Source of the DNA: Entoloma clypeatum
Taxonomy: Eukaryota > Basidiomycota > Agaricomycetes > Agaricales > Entolomataceae
Reading direction: 5' to 3'
NCBI GenBank assembly: GCA_963565915.1
Contig: OY751486.1
Location: 4,960,001 to 5,024,000 of the forward strand
DNA length: 64,000 nt
Shown here: positions 1-10,401 of the stretch, in pieces
How positions within the stretch are numbered: the first letter of the stretch is position 1
How the letters are laid out: every line of letters begins with the position of its first letter
Program-made: the position numbers and the translations under genes
The notes under the pieces: generated by a model
What the model saw: only the letters and a program-made list of their open reading frames with translations
Databases searched by the model: none
What the model was told of the DNA's origin: nothing

Positions 1-1986
1 AAAACATGGAGATTAGATACATCTGGTTTTTCCCCTTTTAGTGATTCAAAAGGTGTTTTCCAATAAAGTCGTTTAATTGGTGTGCGATTATAGACATGCA
101 CGGCATGTAAAACGCAAAACTCCCACCATGATTGTGGTAAGCAGGCGGCAAATCACATCGCCTGTGCTTTCTCTACAATGGTGCGGTTAATCCTTTTGGC
201 TCGACTGTTTTGTTGGGGTGTATTAGGAGCTGAAATTTCCATGGCAATTCCAAGATCCTCAAGGTATTTTACTACCCCAGTTTCCTTTTTGAACTCTCCC
301 CCTCCATCAAAATGCCATCGGCGAAATTGGGCATTAAACTGGGTTTTCATAAGTGTTGTCCACTTTTTGAATGCATCAGAGGTATTGGATTTGAGTTTCA
401 ACAATACCGTCCAAGCATGCCCAGAATAGTCATCCAAGAAGCTGACGTAGTATTTAAATTTGTGATAGGAGGCGATTGGAAACTCTTTGAGGTCCGAATG
501 GAGCAACTCAAAGGGTCTGGAAGCACATGAAGATGAAGGAGGGAAGCTTTTCAACCTCAACTTCGCTTCTGCGCAGGGACGGCATGGCTTATCCTTAAGG
601 GGAAATTGGACATCCCTTGGGAATCCATCACATGTGTCGGGTGCCTTTTTCAGGACATCTTTACCAGGGTGTGCAAACCGCTGATGCCAAATGCTGTAAT
701 CGGCTTTATAGACATTGATATTTCTAGCATTTAGCTGCGTGATTTGTTCAATACATGTATTTACCCAGTATATTGTCAAACCGGGAAAATGAGGTTCACA
801 TCTTAGTACACACTTTCCATCTTTGAAGAAACTAAGATTGTCAGCTGAGCCAGCAACATTTAATCCAGATTCTTGAAGAATTTTGCCCATCGACATGAGG
901 CAAGTGGAAAGCTCCAGAATGTGTAGAACCGGATAAAGCCGAGTCGTTAGACTTCTTGGCTTTCCTTGACGTGATGGTATTGTGTGAGTGATAAACATGG
1001 TCCCTCTTCCTTTTATAGAGATCTTTGCTTTGCCCACAGTTTGGGCAGTACAGACAGATTTCTCTTCTTCATACGTTGCAAAGTCACTCATCTCTGCGGT
1101 GAAGTGCATACTAGCGCAGGAATCCATGATCCACTCGGCGTCATTAGTATCTTTGGATTTGTTCTTACATTTCGAACATGAGGCAAAATGATCATAGATT
1201 TCCTCCATGAAGGAGGCAGCAACCACAGGTGATTTAAAATAACTACAACCCGGTTCTAGTGACTCATCATGAATCTGTGTGTGTTCTTCTGTTATTGTGT
1301 GCTCATGTGAAACTTGTGAAAGAACGTACCTCAGGTTGTCGCATGACGAACCTCCGAAAAGCTCATCGTCGACTTCATCCGCCCAACTGAAACATGTCTG
1401 CTTGGACGGTCCAGGTTCATCTTTATCATACTCGTATTCCTCATCAAAGTCCATCACAGTATCAGCATCATAATCTTGGCATTCCATCAGGAACAGGGAA
1501 GCCTCGTCCATTACCTCATTGTCAGGGGTCAAATATATCCCCAGAATGTCTTCAGGGTATATGACGTTATTGATGTTCTGGAGGGTCTGGGACGTTCCCA
1601 CAATGCCAAGAGATGTGACAATGTCGCGCGCTGCCTGCATCTCAGGGTACATTGATGGTTGATTAACCGGAGCACCTGTGAAGCGTTGCGCAGACGTATT
1701 TGTCATGCGATCAAGGAGTTCTCTCGCACCAGCAGTCATGATATGTTCAGCAGGACTAGATGTCAACCGTGATTCGAGAGGAGGACGACGACGAGGGTCA
1801 GTCATTTGAGTAGAAGATTGTTGGGGGGGAATGACGTGTCCCGAGCCTGTGACAGTGGTGAAGGGAAGTGTCGGCAGATTCATAGTCATTGCCGACGAGG
1901 CAACATGAGAGCAGCTGGCGGTGTCGCCTGCAGCGGCCTCTTGGGCGCGCTGGGCCTTTTTCCAACTCCGTGACCCTTCCTTTTTG
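1..1986 (-). pseudogene. Copia A pol segment: protease, GAG-pre-integrase, integrase
   Basis: Reading leftward from 1986 the frame encodes an Asp-rich linker, then a retropepsin motif WIMDSCASMHFT, where DSG is usual. A GAG-pre-integrase region (WHQRFAHPG) follows with the zinc-finger part (PCRPCAEAK). The integrase core shows LLHSDLKEF, FLDDYSGHAW and WHFDGGGEFK. A TGA at 153-155 interrupts the frame. The same frame is open beyond it to the window edge and continues as integrase (CLPQSWWEFC), so this is a point nonsense change, probably CGA to TGA. The apparent start at 1889 is not the true start, because the frame is open up to the solo LTR boundary at 1986. This is a dead copy. Confidence 0.9.
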
Positions 1987-2328
1987 TGTTATGATTGCTC
2001 TTATCTTATCCTATTATCTAATCTCATTTTATCTTATCTCTTGATCTTATCCTATCTCTTGATCTTATCCTATCTTATCCTACCTCATGTTAGACACATG
2101 TTATTCTAGAACAGTCTCATTTACTGTGCACCTCATTGATGCCTCATGGTATTTACATATATAAGTAGCCTACTTTCCTTTGTATTCTGTAGCTTGTTCT
2201 CTTGAGATCCCATGTGGGTCAATAGTCAGAATCGCTCCTTTGTCTTGATGGCATCGTATCACCTCTCCTTGCACATTTTATGTTTGGGCCTGTGGATGTA
2301 GTTGTCAGACTCACATGTCACCTCAACA
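1987..2328 (+). repeat. Solo LTR inserted into copia A gag-pol
   Basis: A 342-bp segment begins TGTTATG and ends CTCAACA. It is flanked by perfect 5-bp target duplications TTTTG at 1982-1986 and 2329-2333. It contains pyrimidine-rich CTTATC-type repeats at about 2001-2080 and a TATA-like box (tatataag) near 2159, as expected of an LTR promoter in plus orientation. Its sequence differs from the other LTRs in the window, so it belongs to another family. It supplies the artificial stop that ends the upstream gag reading frame. Confidence 0.92.
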
Positions 2329-3169
2329 TTTTGGGTACAAACAGCTGCTTCTTGTTTTGATCACTGGAGTTGTTCGACAGTGTCTCCTTTGCCTTTCCTT
2401 TTCCTTTGTTCTGTTGATGAGGTTTGCCGGAATTCTGGTTTGACCCAGAAGCATCAGCAGGTCCCGGACCATTGCGCCAGCGGAGTTCCTGTCCTTTCCG
2501 CTTGACAGTGGAGATCTTGTTGGCAGCCGGAAGTTGTGCTTTGGCTTGTACATGCATGTGCTCCGCGGTTATGATCTCTTCAACATCAGTAAGTTTGAAA
2601 GTATCTAACTTCCATTCTTTGGCCAGATGCAAACCAAGATGTTTCCACTTGGGAGGTAGATGGTGCACAGCAAGCATCTCTTGCAATTTAGGAGCGAAGG
2701 GGATCTTGTGCCCATCGAGGCGTGCCAAGAGATCACAGAATTTAGAGAATTCCGGATGGGGGTCACCACCAGTCAGGTGCCAATTGAGAGTCAAGGCAAA
2801 GTCCTTGAACATCTCATCGGGGCCTTTGTTCTCAAAGAGAGTTTTCAGCTGATCCCAAACCTCTTTCGAAGTCTGGAATGCTGTAACCTCGTGTTTTACA
2901 GATTCCACCAGAGATAAGACGATTGCACCACGTGCTTTCAAGTCTTTCTCCTTCCACTCGCGGAACTCCTTTCGTTGTTCAGACATCGAAGCGGCTGTCA
3001 GAGAGGGTGGCTGTATCCAGTCCCCGGATACGAGCATCCAGGTTCCTTCAAACTGTAAAAACCCTGTCATCTTATTGCTCCACTCCTTCCAGTTAGAGCC
3101 GGTCATCTTGACGCCAGTGGATTTGTAATCAAAAGAAGACATGATTTGATGTGAAGGGTGAGAGCGCAA
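2318..3169 (-). pseudogene. Copia A gag (UBN2-type), cut off by solo LTR
   Basis: The frame opens with an ATG at 3169 and encodes a Ty1/copia gag of the UBN2 type: 'FDYKSTGVKMTGSNWKEW' at the N terminus, then 'WMLVSGDWIQPP', a helical capsid-like region and a Lys/Gly-rich tail. The last true gag codons end at about 2329. The final residues and the stop at 2318-2320 come from the inserted solo LTR. In the intact element this frame would run on into pol. The sequence resembles the gag of copia B at 23.9 kb but is clearly divergent. Confidence 0.85.
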
Positions 3170-3523
3170 AAGACTGGAAATAGAATGTGTCAGTCACATG
3201 TCAAATCGCTGGATCTTGGGTGAAACAGGGACACAGCAACATGTGGTTTACTCCACTAGGGTCCATCAGACCCCTTATTCCACATTCAACATTGTACACA
3301 GAGTTAACTGGTAGACACATATATGGAGGCGGATGGGCATCGTGATCATCGGGGTGTTATCGCCTGGATCTGCCAGCTCATTGTGCTACACAATGATGTT
3401 AAACATCCACATAATCATTTATGTTGTATGTACAGATCAAGTTGCACTTGATCTATCGTGTTCGCGATGTAGCGGCATTAAGTCTACTAAGACTGCCAGC
3501 AATGAGCGCAATGGCGAGTCTCA

Positions 3524-3535
3524 GGGCTCATAAAC
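3524..3535 (-). promoter_or_regulatory. Primer-binding site of copia A
   Basis: Directly next to the 5' LTR end, the minus strand reads GTTTATGAGCCC. It differs at two positions from GGTTATGGGCCC, the site at the same place in copia B. That sequence is what I recall for Drosophila copia, which is primed by an internal fragment of initiator Met-tRNA. The 366 bp between the LTR and the gag start (3170-3535) form an untranslated leader with no other recognisable feature. Confidence 0.65.
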
Positions 3536-3839
3536 TGTTGGAACAGCATACGATCACATCAACACCGGAGGTTATCATGGTGGGTGTGTCGTCTTGCAGT
3601 CCTAGTATTCTCTATGCTACGCGCTACAGATCGTGTATTCTACAATAGAGGGGGAACCTTACTACTAACCTTGAGAGGTGTTTGCAAGGTGGGGGTTACT
3701 TGTTAAGAGTGTTGTATTGCACAGAGAATAAGGACAGTCTTATATACTAGTCTACTTATTTGTACATTATTTGTACGTCATGGGATTGAGCACATGACGC
3801 TATAGATGAAAGATCTATAGGAGTGGAATTTGTTCAACA
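3536..3839 (-). repeat. 5' LTR of copia A
   Basis: 304 bp. On the minus strand it begins TGTTGAAC and ends GTTCCAACA, and it contains a TATA box (tatataag) about 95 bp from its start. It abuts the primer-binding site and lies upstream of gag. The partner LTR is outside the window, so the target duplication cannot be checked. Confidence 0.82.
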
Positions 3840-3936
3840 GCCTCCTCCCTCTGTTTAGCAGAAGGCCCACACAGATCCATAGGTAAGCACTGTGCCATAC
3901 ATGTCACAGCCAACTGCTCACAAAATGCACAAGAAT

Positions 3937-4215
3937 GGCAGGTGGGAGGCGCACGACATGAGAACAGTGGGAGGTGCGCGAGAATGTTGGGAGGGATGAC
4001 ATGAGGAATGACACATGGGCACAGCCCTAGCACAACGTGAGAACCGTGAGAGATGATGGGAGACACCTGGGACAATGCGAGAGCAGGAGGGGCATGACAC
4101 GAGAGCAGTGGGCGGCGTGCGAGAATGGTGGGAGGGATGATGTGAGGGATAATGCATGGCAGAAGGGACAATGGACAGGCGCAGCCCTAGCATGACATGA
4201 GAACCACAAGACATG
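3937..4215. repeat. Imperfect tandem duplication, about 145-158 bp period
   Basis: Two diverged copies share blocks such as gcgagaatg.tgggagggatga (near 3977 and 4119) and cagccctagca..a..tgagaacc (near 4021 and 4180). The reading frames across it are Ser/His/Pro-rich and repetitive in every frame, which fits a noncoding repeat better than a gene. Confidence 0.6.
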
Positions 4216-5088
4216 CCCAAGAACGGTGGGAGGCACAACGCCCGGGATGAATATACCAGCAGCCGCAACCACATGGCGGTCGTGTGGCCACCCTTCAATG
4301 GGCACTGAGCCCCGACCGCAGGTAATAAGGTATCAACTCTGCAACCCAAGGCAGTTCGAATACACTGTTTAGAAACAAAAAACATAGGTATATTTTTGAG
4401 AATAACATACATATCTATCACATCTGTCCCACTCGAACGGAAGCACATTGGATGGAAGCATCAATACCAAAACATGGCACACAAAGTGAGGGTGGACGTA
4501 CCTTGATGCAGATCCCAATCTCACATCAAACAGGGCGCGCAAAGCGTTGGCGGGCGCAGGGCAGGCAAGACAACAAAAAGGGATGGAGTGGGAAGCAGGT
4601 TACAGTAGTTCTGGGCCCAGAGCCCAGGGGCTGGCTGTTGCAGTTCATCTGTGGCTCCAATATATTAAACCCCTTGATATATCAGTGCTGCAAGTACAGG
4701 TGCTGATGTATCACAGTTCACCTGTAAGTACAGAATTTGATATATTAGGCCTACTGACTAGGTTGTTCGTAACATGGTTCCCATCCAACAACTCATCATT
4801 ATTGCACCAATAGCTTCCTCGCCTACATAGATTCATATAATGTAGATTATCAGGTTTAGGCCTATAATTCAATACTTATATGTGATGCTTTTGTCATGAC
4901 ACAGGCTTGGCACTCCCGTGTCATGACACAGGGCAAAATTCTCGCTGATGGTGTTGTGGGTGTGTGGATGCCTCCCAGAGTGAACTCGGACCTGCCGTGC
5001 CCTGCAGCGGCCCATAACCCAGTTTAATCCTACTTCGAGTATGATCTAATATGTTGATGTTTCAATCCGCCCTGATCAATAAGCAGAA
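4216..5088. other. Intergenic stretch with a short palindromic direct repeat
   Basis: No gene is supported here. The only structure I see is the 10-bp palindrome TGTCATGACA, present twice at 4892-4901 and 4919-4928, each followed by CAG. The remainder has scattered stops in all frames. Confidence 0.5.
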
Positions 5089-7452
5089 TCAAAACGATCG
5101 AGGGGTCCTGCTAAGAGCTTTCATGAAGGTGTGGAATGTAAGAAGCCCGCCATAAGTTGTATAATCATATGCAGCATCGGGGCTGTCAGGCTCCGATAAG
5201 CTAGCAGTTCTGAAAAGGTGCAGCAAAGGGTATATCCATTGCTGGCGCACCTCAATGAACTCGTCTTGGACAAACTCGAGGACTTCCCGGGCGGAAAAGC
5301 GGTTCTCGATAAAAGACCGCTTCATATTCAACGCGATGGGAAAACTGGAATCCCATGCCTGGAGAATCTCGATGGTCTCAACCTGGGCTTTGTTCTCGAG
5401 ATCATAGTGGACCGCGGCCCAAACGAGGATATACAAGAAGGACTCGAGGTCGTGGCGATAGAGATGGGGAGGCGGTTGCTTCACAAGGAGATCCCGCGCC
5501 ATGAACGGTACAGTACCAGTGCGGTGTTTCGCCGTGGAGGTTGGTACCTCCCCGGCATCATTCAGTATTGAGGCCATATCCCAATCGTTGACTATCCCTT
5601 TGGTCTCGCCCATTTTTTGCTTGAACATCAGGTTATTCTGGCTGAGATCGCGATGGAGGACTCTGGCCACCTTGAAGGCCTGGTAGTGACCTACATCAAG
5701 TCAGCACAGGGTTAACAACAAATGAAAAAGAGAGGCCTACATTCAACGCAATCGACGAACACCGTTTTGAACTCTTCAACGTCGTCCACCTCCCACAGCT
5801 TCTTATACAGTTTCATCGCGATCGCGTGCAGTTCACGATCTTCAAGCTCGGCTGTCGAAATTTCCTTCAAGAGCTCGACGCGAGGAAGGGTCAAGTGTTC
5901 GGCGTTGTACGTGGCGGAGAAGGTGACTTCAGGAAGATGGTCCTTCCAAGCCGGAAGAGCGTCGACGACCTTCTTGATGATGACGGCTTCTTTTTGGCGT
6001 GAGACCAGAGGCCAGCTGATTTTAAGTGCCTCGGGCTCTGTCACAGTACCGCCATCTGGTAATGCAGAGTAGACCTTCGTCGCTCGGCCGATAAGGCCGT
6101 GATATTCAAACAAGATCTTCTGAATGGTCCACGACAGAGATCCACCCGAATCGTCGTTCAACGGAAAAGTTATGCGGGAATCAACGAGGTCGGGGAGACC
6201 CCCACCTTTCGCAGCGTCGGCGGGAGCATTCCGTATTTCCATACACGGGTCAAAGCCAGCATGCTTGCGATCGCAAGCGCTGAGCGCGTAGACAACCAGC
6301 GCCAGTGCAGTCGGGTACTCGGTAAAGCTGAAAGGTCGAGTGCGAATGACACACGCGCTGTCGTAGTACCACAAGGACACATACGTGCGGTCAATGAATA
6401 TGCCCGACGTATAAAGGCGCGTGGAACTCGTCATGCACTCCACAGCGTACGTGGCGAGTTGCAGCTCGTCCTTGGTGTATTCGATGTTTCTACGTTTTGC
6501 CGGACGTAGACTTCCCACTTCACCGTCGTTTTTGCGCTTCTGGCTCGTAGTTTGAGAACGCGGGACGGCGACGGGCATACCAGCGCCACTGCCACTAGAT
6601 GTCGGGGGGTTATGGCTAGATGTGCTGCCTGCGGCAAACCTCGGACTGCGGCGGACAGGTTCCATGCTGAGCGCCTTTGAATGGCGCTTTTTGGCCAGCG
6701 AGCCTGATGCTACGTGATTAGACGGTTTGCCAGGAGACCGCCGACTTGAAGCAACGCCTTTGAGATGCGCAGGCAAGGCAGAGCTCGTGGACGAAGGAAC
6801 AGTTCCTCGCTTCCTCTCAGCGTCCAACCTACGCCTCTTCTTGAACTCGACTATCTGCCATGGCAACAGCCAGACAGGGCGTTCGATCATCTCCGCCAGG
6901 GTCAGCATGTCGGGTTGAAGGTGTGTATATCGTGACTTGATTTTGCATGTGCCACCTTTGCTCCAGAAAACAACGGAGCCTTTTCCGGGGGCCTTGACGA
7001 ATGAACGAACCTTTGATGCGAGATCCTCTGCGATTTCTGCGAATATGGGGTAGAGCTCAGTCTCGTGGTTGGTCTTGCCATTGTATCTCTCGAGAGCATC
7101 GGGATCGATGGCCCACTTCTCCTGCTCGCAGATGAGTCTGGTGGTGGCCTCGTCCACGCCCCATACGTGCTGAACAAACGGCTCGACGTCGGTGAGGAAT
7201 ATTTTATGCTTGATATCATCTTCTAGCGAGGGACGAATGGTGGAGCAAGTGGCATTTTCAGGGAGCCCGACTACGCCGCGCTTGCTAGGTGTCGACATAT
7301 CTTCTCATGAGTTTATCAGCACCGTTGACACCATAATATCTTCTAGACGGCTTACCGGAATCGTACGAATTGTCTGAAGATGATCTTGAATAACTGGTCC
7401 ACGACGAAGTCGAAGAGGAACCGGGATCGGAGAGGCTTGGTGAGGTCGACAT
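5089..7452 (-). CDS. FunK1-type protein kinase
   Basis: Predicted 752-aa fungal-specific FunK1 family kinase. Three exons give one frame: 7356-7452, 5741-7300 and 5089-5690, with 55- and 50-bp GT-AG introns. The N-terminal half has the family's regulatory-type region ending in Lys/Arg-rich and Ser-rich linkers (about residues 180-310). The kinase core includes 'ALKISWPLVSRQKEAVII', the catalytic loop LHRDLSQNN and the metal-binding variant VNDWDMAS in place of DFG, which is usual in this family. C-terminal segments GTVPFMARDLL and HDLESFLYIL are typical. The upstream mini-exon (MSTSPSLSDPG...) is supported by good splice signals and an in-frame join, but the start could also be the ATG at 7298. 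Substrates of the family are unknown. The genomic neighbourhood is rich in repeats and relics. Confidence 0.88.
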
Positions 7453-7454
7453 AT

Positions 7455-7955
7455 TTATCGATTTATCAGCAATCCTTGTCTGGCCAAAGCGTTCGATGGG
7501 TCACTAAAAGTGGTTAGAATTAGGGCAAAGCTAGTGACCGATCTACCAAAACAATGGGCGTGACGTTGGTCACACTCGGACGCGTGCTGTGACGGTACGC
7601 GTTGCTGTGTTTTTCTTTCCCTGACACTGCACTTGTCATACCATTGAGGCACCCCCAAGGAATCCATCCCAAGGCCTAACAAGGCCCGGGCAGGTTCCTT
7701 GCACCCTTTCCTTCCTCTCAAGGGCCCGACGCGCCGATCCGGAAACTGTCTGGAAAATGGAACAACGAGCAGAACCATCAAGGTCAGAACGGTCCAAGGA
7801 GCGACGATGGTACTTCGTTTTCGTGTTGTCAGTTCTATGACAGCAGCATCGTCGGGCATGCCTGCATAATCCTCGCTAATGAAATCACCTAGGTCGCCTT
7901 CTACGTATCGGATAATCGGGAGCCCGCTTTCGCTTTCTCTTGATTTCTCTTTCAT
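7455..7955 (-). CDS. Hypothetical small membrane protein (weak)
   Basis: An open frame of 166 codons ends 3 bp before the kinase gene start. One hydrophobic segment (APWTVLTLMVLLVVPFS, about residues 52-68) could span a membrane. An acidic N-terminal part (EGDLGDFISEDYAGMPDD) precedes it and a basic part follows. I do not recognise a family and see no splice support. It may be part of the kinase upstream region rather than a gene. Confidence 0.2.
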   Translation of the reverse strand: MKEKSRESESGLPIIRYVEGDLGDFISEDYAGMPDDAAVIELTTRKRSTIVAPWTVLTLMVLLVVPFSRQFPDRRVGPLRGRKGCKEPARALLGLGMDSLGVPQWYDKCSVRERKTQQRVPSQHASECDQRHAHCFGRSVTSFALILTTFSDPSNALARQGLLINR

Positions 7956-8461
7956 TTCGGATTTTTAGTTTCGCAGGTTTGACTCTCCTAGTCACTGAAT
8001 GAAAACGATAGCAATGTGGACGGAAATAATTATGCGGGACGGGTGAACTTCCGGCATGGGTGAATGTTTGGCAAATGTATCGTCCAGCGACGATATTTTA
8101 TGAATACGCCGTCATCATAGACACTGGCGGCCACGCCAGGCTGTATAGATGGGGGGCGGTTACGGCGGCCACTGCAGAAAGGTATAGCATCTTCAGCTAC
8201 CAGTGTGGAACAAGTAACCTGTCTCGATTAGGTTGGGAGTGCGGAACTTCTCAGGTTCTCTCCGTGCGCTTCCATGCTGTGTCGACAACCACCCCTCATT
8301 ATTTTGCGAGGATCCCTACAGACTTGAGGAAGTCGGGTTCATGTGTCGGCCCGAACATGGAAGAATGGTCACACATTGGGATTTACGGGACTCTTTCTAA
8401 TACATGAGAATCGCCCCAGGCTCCCATCCCTGGCCAACGACAATCCAATCTTTGTAGGAGT

Positions 8462-8687
8462 CTACTGCGCGGCATGGCCGCAAATCCCATGGTGGACGCA
8501 GTCGTGGTGCTTGATGATGTGCTTGATGCCCAGCTACATCTCCAAAGTTCAGCCTCATATTGGCAGATCTGGTAGGTGGTTGACGTACGATGGGAGTGCG
8601 CGGTTCCAAAGGTTGAGGAGCTGCGACGGCGCTCATAGCATTGAGAGCGATGAAGAAGATGAGAGTGGGGGAGAACTTGTAATGCAT
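8462..8687 (-). CDS. Small secreted His/Cys-rich peptide, single-unit form
   Basis: Two-exon gene: exon 1 8589-8687, intron 8534-8588 (GTACGT...TAG), exon 2 8462-8533. It encodes 56 aa. Residues 1-22 form a signal peptide (MHYKFSPTLIFFIALNAMSAVA), followed by APQPLEPRTPI. Exon 2 adds a His-rich tail with two cysteines in a CX5C arrangement (HHDCVHHGICGH) ending HAAQ. A TATA box lies 73 bp upstream. It is the divergent paralog of the gene at 10402-11229 and shows the simple ancestral layout: leader exon plus one peptide exon. No family is recognised. The conserved Cys-His core suggests a disulfide-bonded or metal-binding secreted peptide, but that is inference. Confidence 0.72.
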
Positions 8688-8759
8688 ATTGCGAGGGTTT
8701 GTTGATCACTGTAACTCGAAAACTTGTTGTGCTGAAGGTGAGAATTGCCACTGCGTCCC

Positions 8760-8766
8760 TTTTATA
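8760..8766 (-). promoter_or_regulatory. TATA box of the single-unit peptide gene
   Basis: TATAAAA on the minus strand, 73 bp upstream of the start codon at 8687. The equivalent TATAAAA in the paralogous arm (10324-10330) has almost the same spacing, which supports both. Confidence 0.65.
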
Positions 8767-9110
8767 TCCCTGATAATGTCGTTTATAGTATTCAAATGGC
8801 CGCTAGACTTCCAGTTACCTATGGTAGTATCCATGGACCTCCGAGTTGTCGCCGGTCTTGACGATTCGGTGGAGGTGTCGATTTCTTTTGCATTATTTCG
8901 GCACGACTAAGTATCGCATTAATCTGGGTTGTTACCAGCACGACGGACTCTCGCAACTCGGAAGTAAGTTACAATAAGTAGTAGTACTTGAGCCCTCTTC
9001 TGATGAGCCCCTTCGCACGACAGGCGAAACTGCAAAGAACCCTCTCTGAGTCCGAGCGTCGCAGACTGTGGCCAACGCCGGGTGTCATCTTATGGCCAGC
9101 AACGCTTCGA

Positions 9111-9984
9111 GTTGAGAACGCGTTCAAAACTTACTCTTCCTAGTCAAGTTGACTACAGCAGTACAACGAATGGCATTCCGTGACTTCCGTCGACTACGGG
9201 AAGTTAACCGGTCGGCGGCACATCGACCACGGTAACCACCTCGTCCAAACGAGGTTTCTCAATCCTTCTATTGCGTGGTACACATTTTAACGCATACACC
9301 TGGTTCTGCATGTCCCTTCATCGGCGTCCTGGGCATTTTTCAAAATCTATAACCGCGTGGCAATACTTGAGTTACCAACAACAGATATTGGTTTACAGAA
9401 AAATTATCAAGGCCGCACCCTGTCGTCCTCATCACTGCCGGGAGAAGTAGAGGGGGCCAGAGGAGTGGTCCTGAGATAACGAAACGAGGTCCTGCATGGC
9501 TTCCCACACACGTGGGGTCCGAGGTTCGAGTCGAACGTCGACGGAGAGCCACAGAGGGACGTCGAAGAACCAAGGAGACTCTCCAGACCCAGCGCCAGTG
9601 ACATCGGGTGGGCGATCCCAAACATGCGAGGGCTACGGCTGCTCCGCCGAATCGCAGGGGGACCCCACGACAAGCCATTTCCGACGCTCGCGTCCCTGGG
9701 AGGCGAAGGGTCATCACCGCACGCGGGGGGTGGAATGCCGCATCTCCGAGTCAGATCCAAAGCTCGGCTTGGTTCCGGGTGTGGGGTTCGGGAAATGTGT
9801 CGGAGGGCAGGCCGAGCCCGAGGACGCATGGGTCGGAGAGGGAGGGGTGGAGGGGTTGGGGTACCTGGGGATGTTCGGGACACCGGGGACGAAGACCCGG
9901 TCGTTGTTGGCGTTTATGAACGCGGTAGAGCCAGTGTCTGCAGGAGTCACGGCATGCAGTGTTCGTCCTATGGACGGATTTCTC
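9111..9984. other. Central spacer between the inverted arms, no clear gene
   Basis: GC-rich spacer with overlapping open frames on both strands, none with a recognisable domain. The minus frame 9714-10034 (SIGRTLHAVTPADTGSTAF and a Pro/Thr-rich tail) has the most protein-like composition. It appears to be continued by a shifted frame around 10035-10115, so it may be a decayed exon. Between 9111 and 9400 I see nothing. Confidence 0.35.
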
Positions 9985-10323
9985 ATGCTCTGCCGGCCAT
10001 CAGACGACACAGAGTCTGCGATGCTCGAATCCACGAGAGTCTGCAGAGAGGCTTCTTTGCAGTTTCGCCTGCGCGAACGGGTTATCAGAAGAGGCCTTGG
10101 AGACAGTTGTGCCGAAAAAATGCAAAAGAAACTGTGACCTCAAACTCGTCGAGACCGACGGCTCGGAGGGTAACCAGCGGCCGTTTCTATACTACAAGAT
10201 TCCCCGGCCTCACCTTCTCTCCTTATTCCCCCGTGCCCTACGAGGCTTCTACGCGTGTCTGCGGCCTTGTGCATCCACGTGGTATGCAAAGACTCCTGCC
10301 AAGGTAAGCATCATTGTCAATGG

Positions 10324-10330
10324 TATAAAA
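10324..10330 (+). promoter_or_regulatory. TATA box of the repeat-peptide gene
   Basis: TATAAAA 72 bp upstream of the ATG at 10402, mirrored by the same element and spacing in the paralogous inverted arm. Confidence 0.65.
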
Positions 10331-10401
10331 AGGACGAAGTGGAGATCCTCACCCCCAGACAACAAGTTTTCGAGTTCCAGTGATCAACAAACCCTCGCGA
10401 T

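Larger units (their letters stand above)
1..3839 (-). mobile_element. Ty1/copia retrotransposon A, partial and decayed
   Basis: Minus-strand copia element that runs off the left edge. In transcription order it has a 5' LTR (3536-3839), a primer-binding site, a leader, gag (start at 3169) and pol through the protease, GAG-pre-integrase and integrase domains. Reverse transcriptase and the 3' LTR lie outside the window. The gag-pol frame was originally continuous: removing the solo LTR at 1987-2328 and one copy of its target duplication rejoins gag and pol in frame. It is defective as seen, with that insertion, an in-frame TGA at 153-155 and an altered protease motif. Confidence 0.93.
8281..9110. 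repeat. Left arm of inverted duplication
   Basis: This arm is homologous, in reverse orientation, to 9985-11430. Matching blocks include the 3' flank (8281-8460 against 11230-11430), the peptide gene (8462-8687 against 10402-11229), its promoter, and a distal block around 8996-9110 that matches the complement of 9985-10115 (shared caggcgaaactgcaaagaa). Identity is clearly below 100 per cent, so the duplication is old compared with the 152-bp repeat in the other arm. Confidence 0.75.

Noticed and set aside
3918..4448. 176-codon minus-strand frame in the repeat region
   Set aside because: Its sequence is the translation of the imperfect tandem repeat, Ser/His/Pro-rich in several frames, with no homology recognised.
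9496..10307. Long plus-strand open frames in the GC-rich spacer
   Set aside because: Overlapping frames on both strands with no domain, no splice support and low-complexity composition; the base composition alone explains them.
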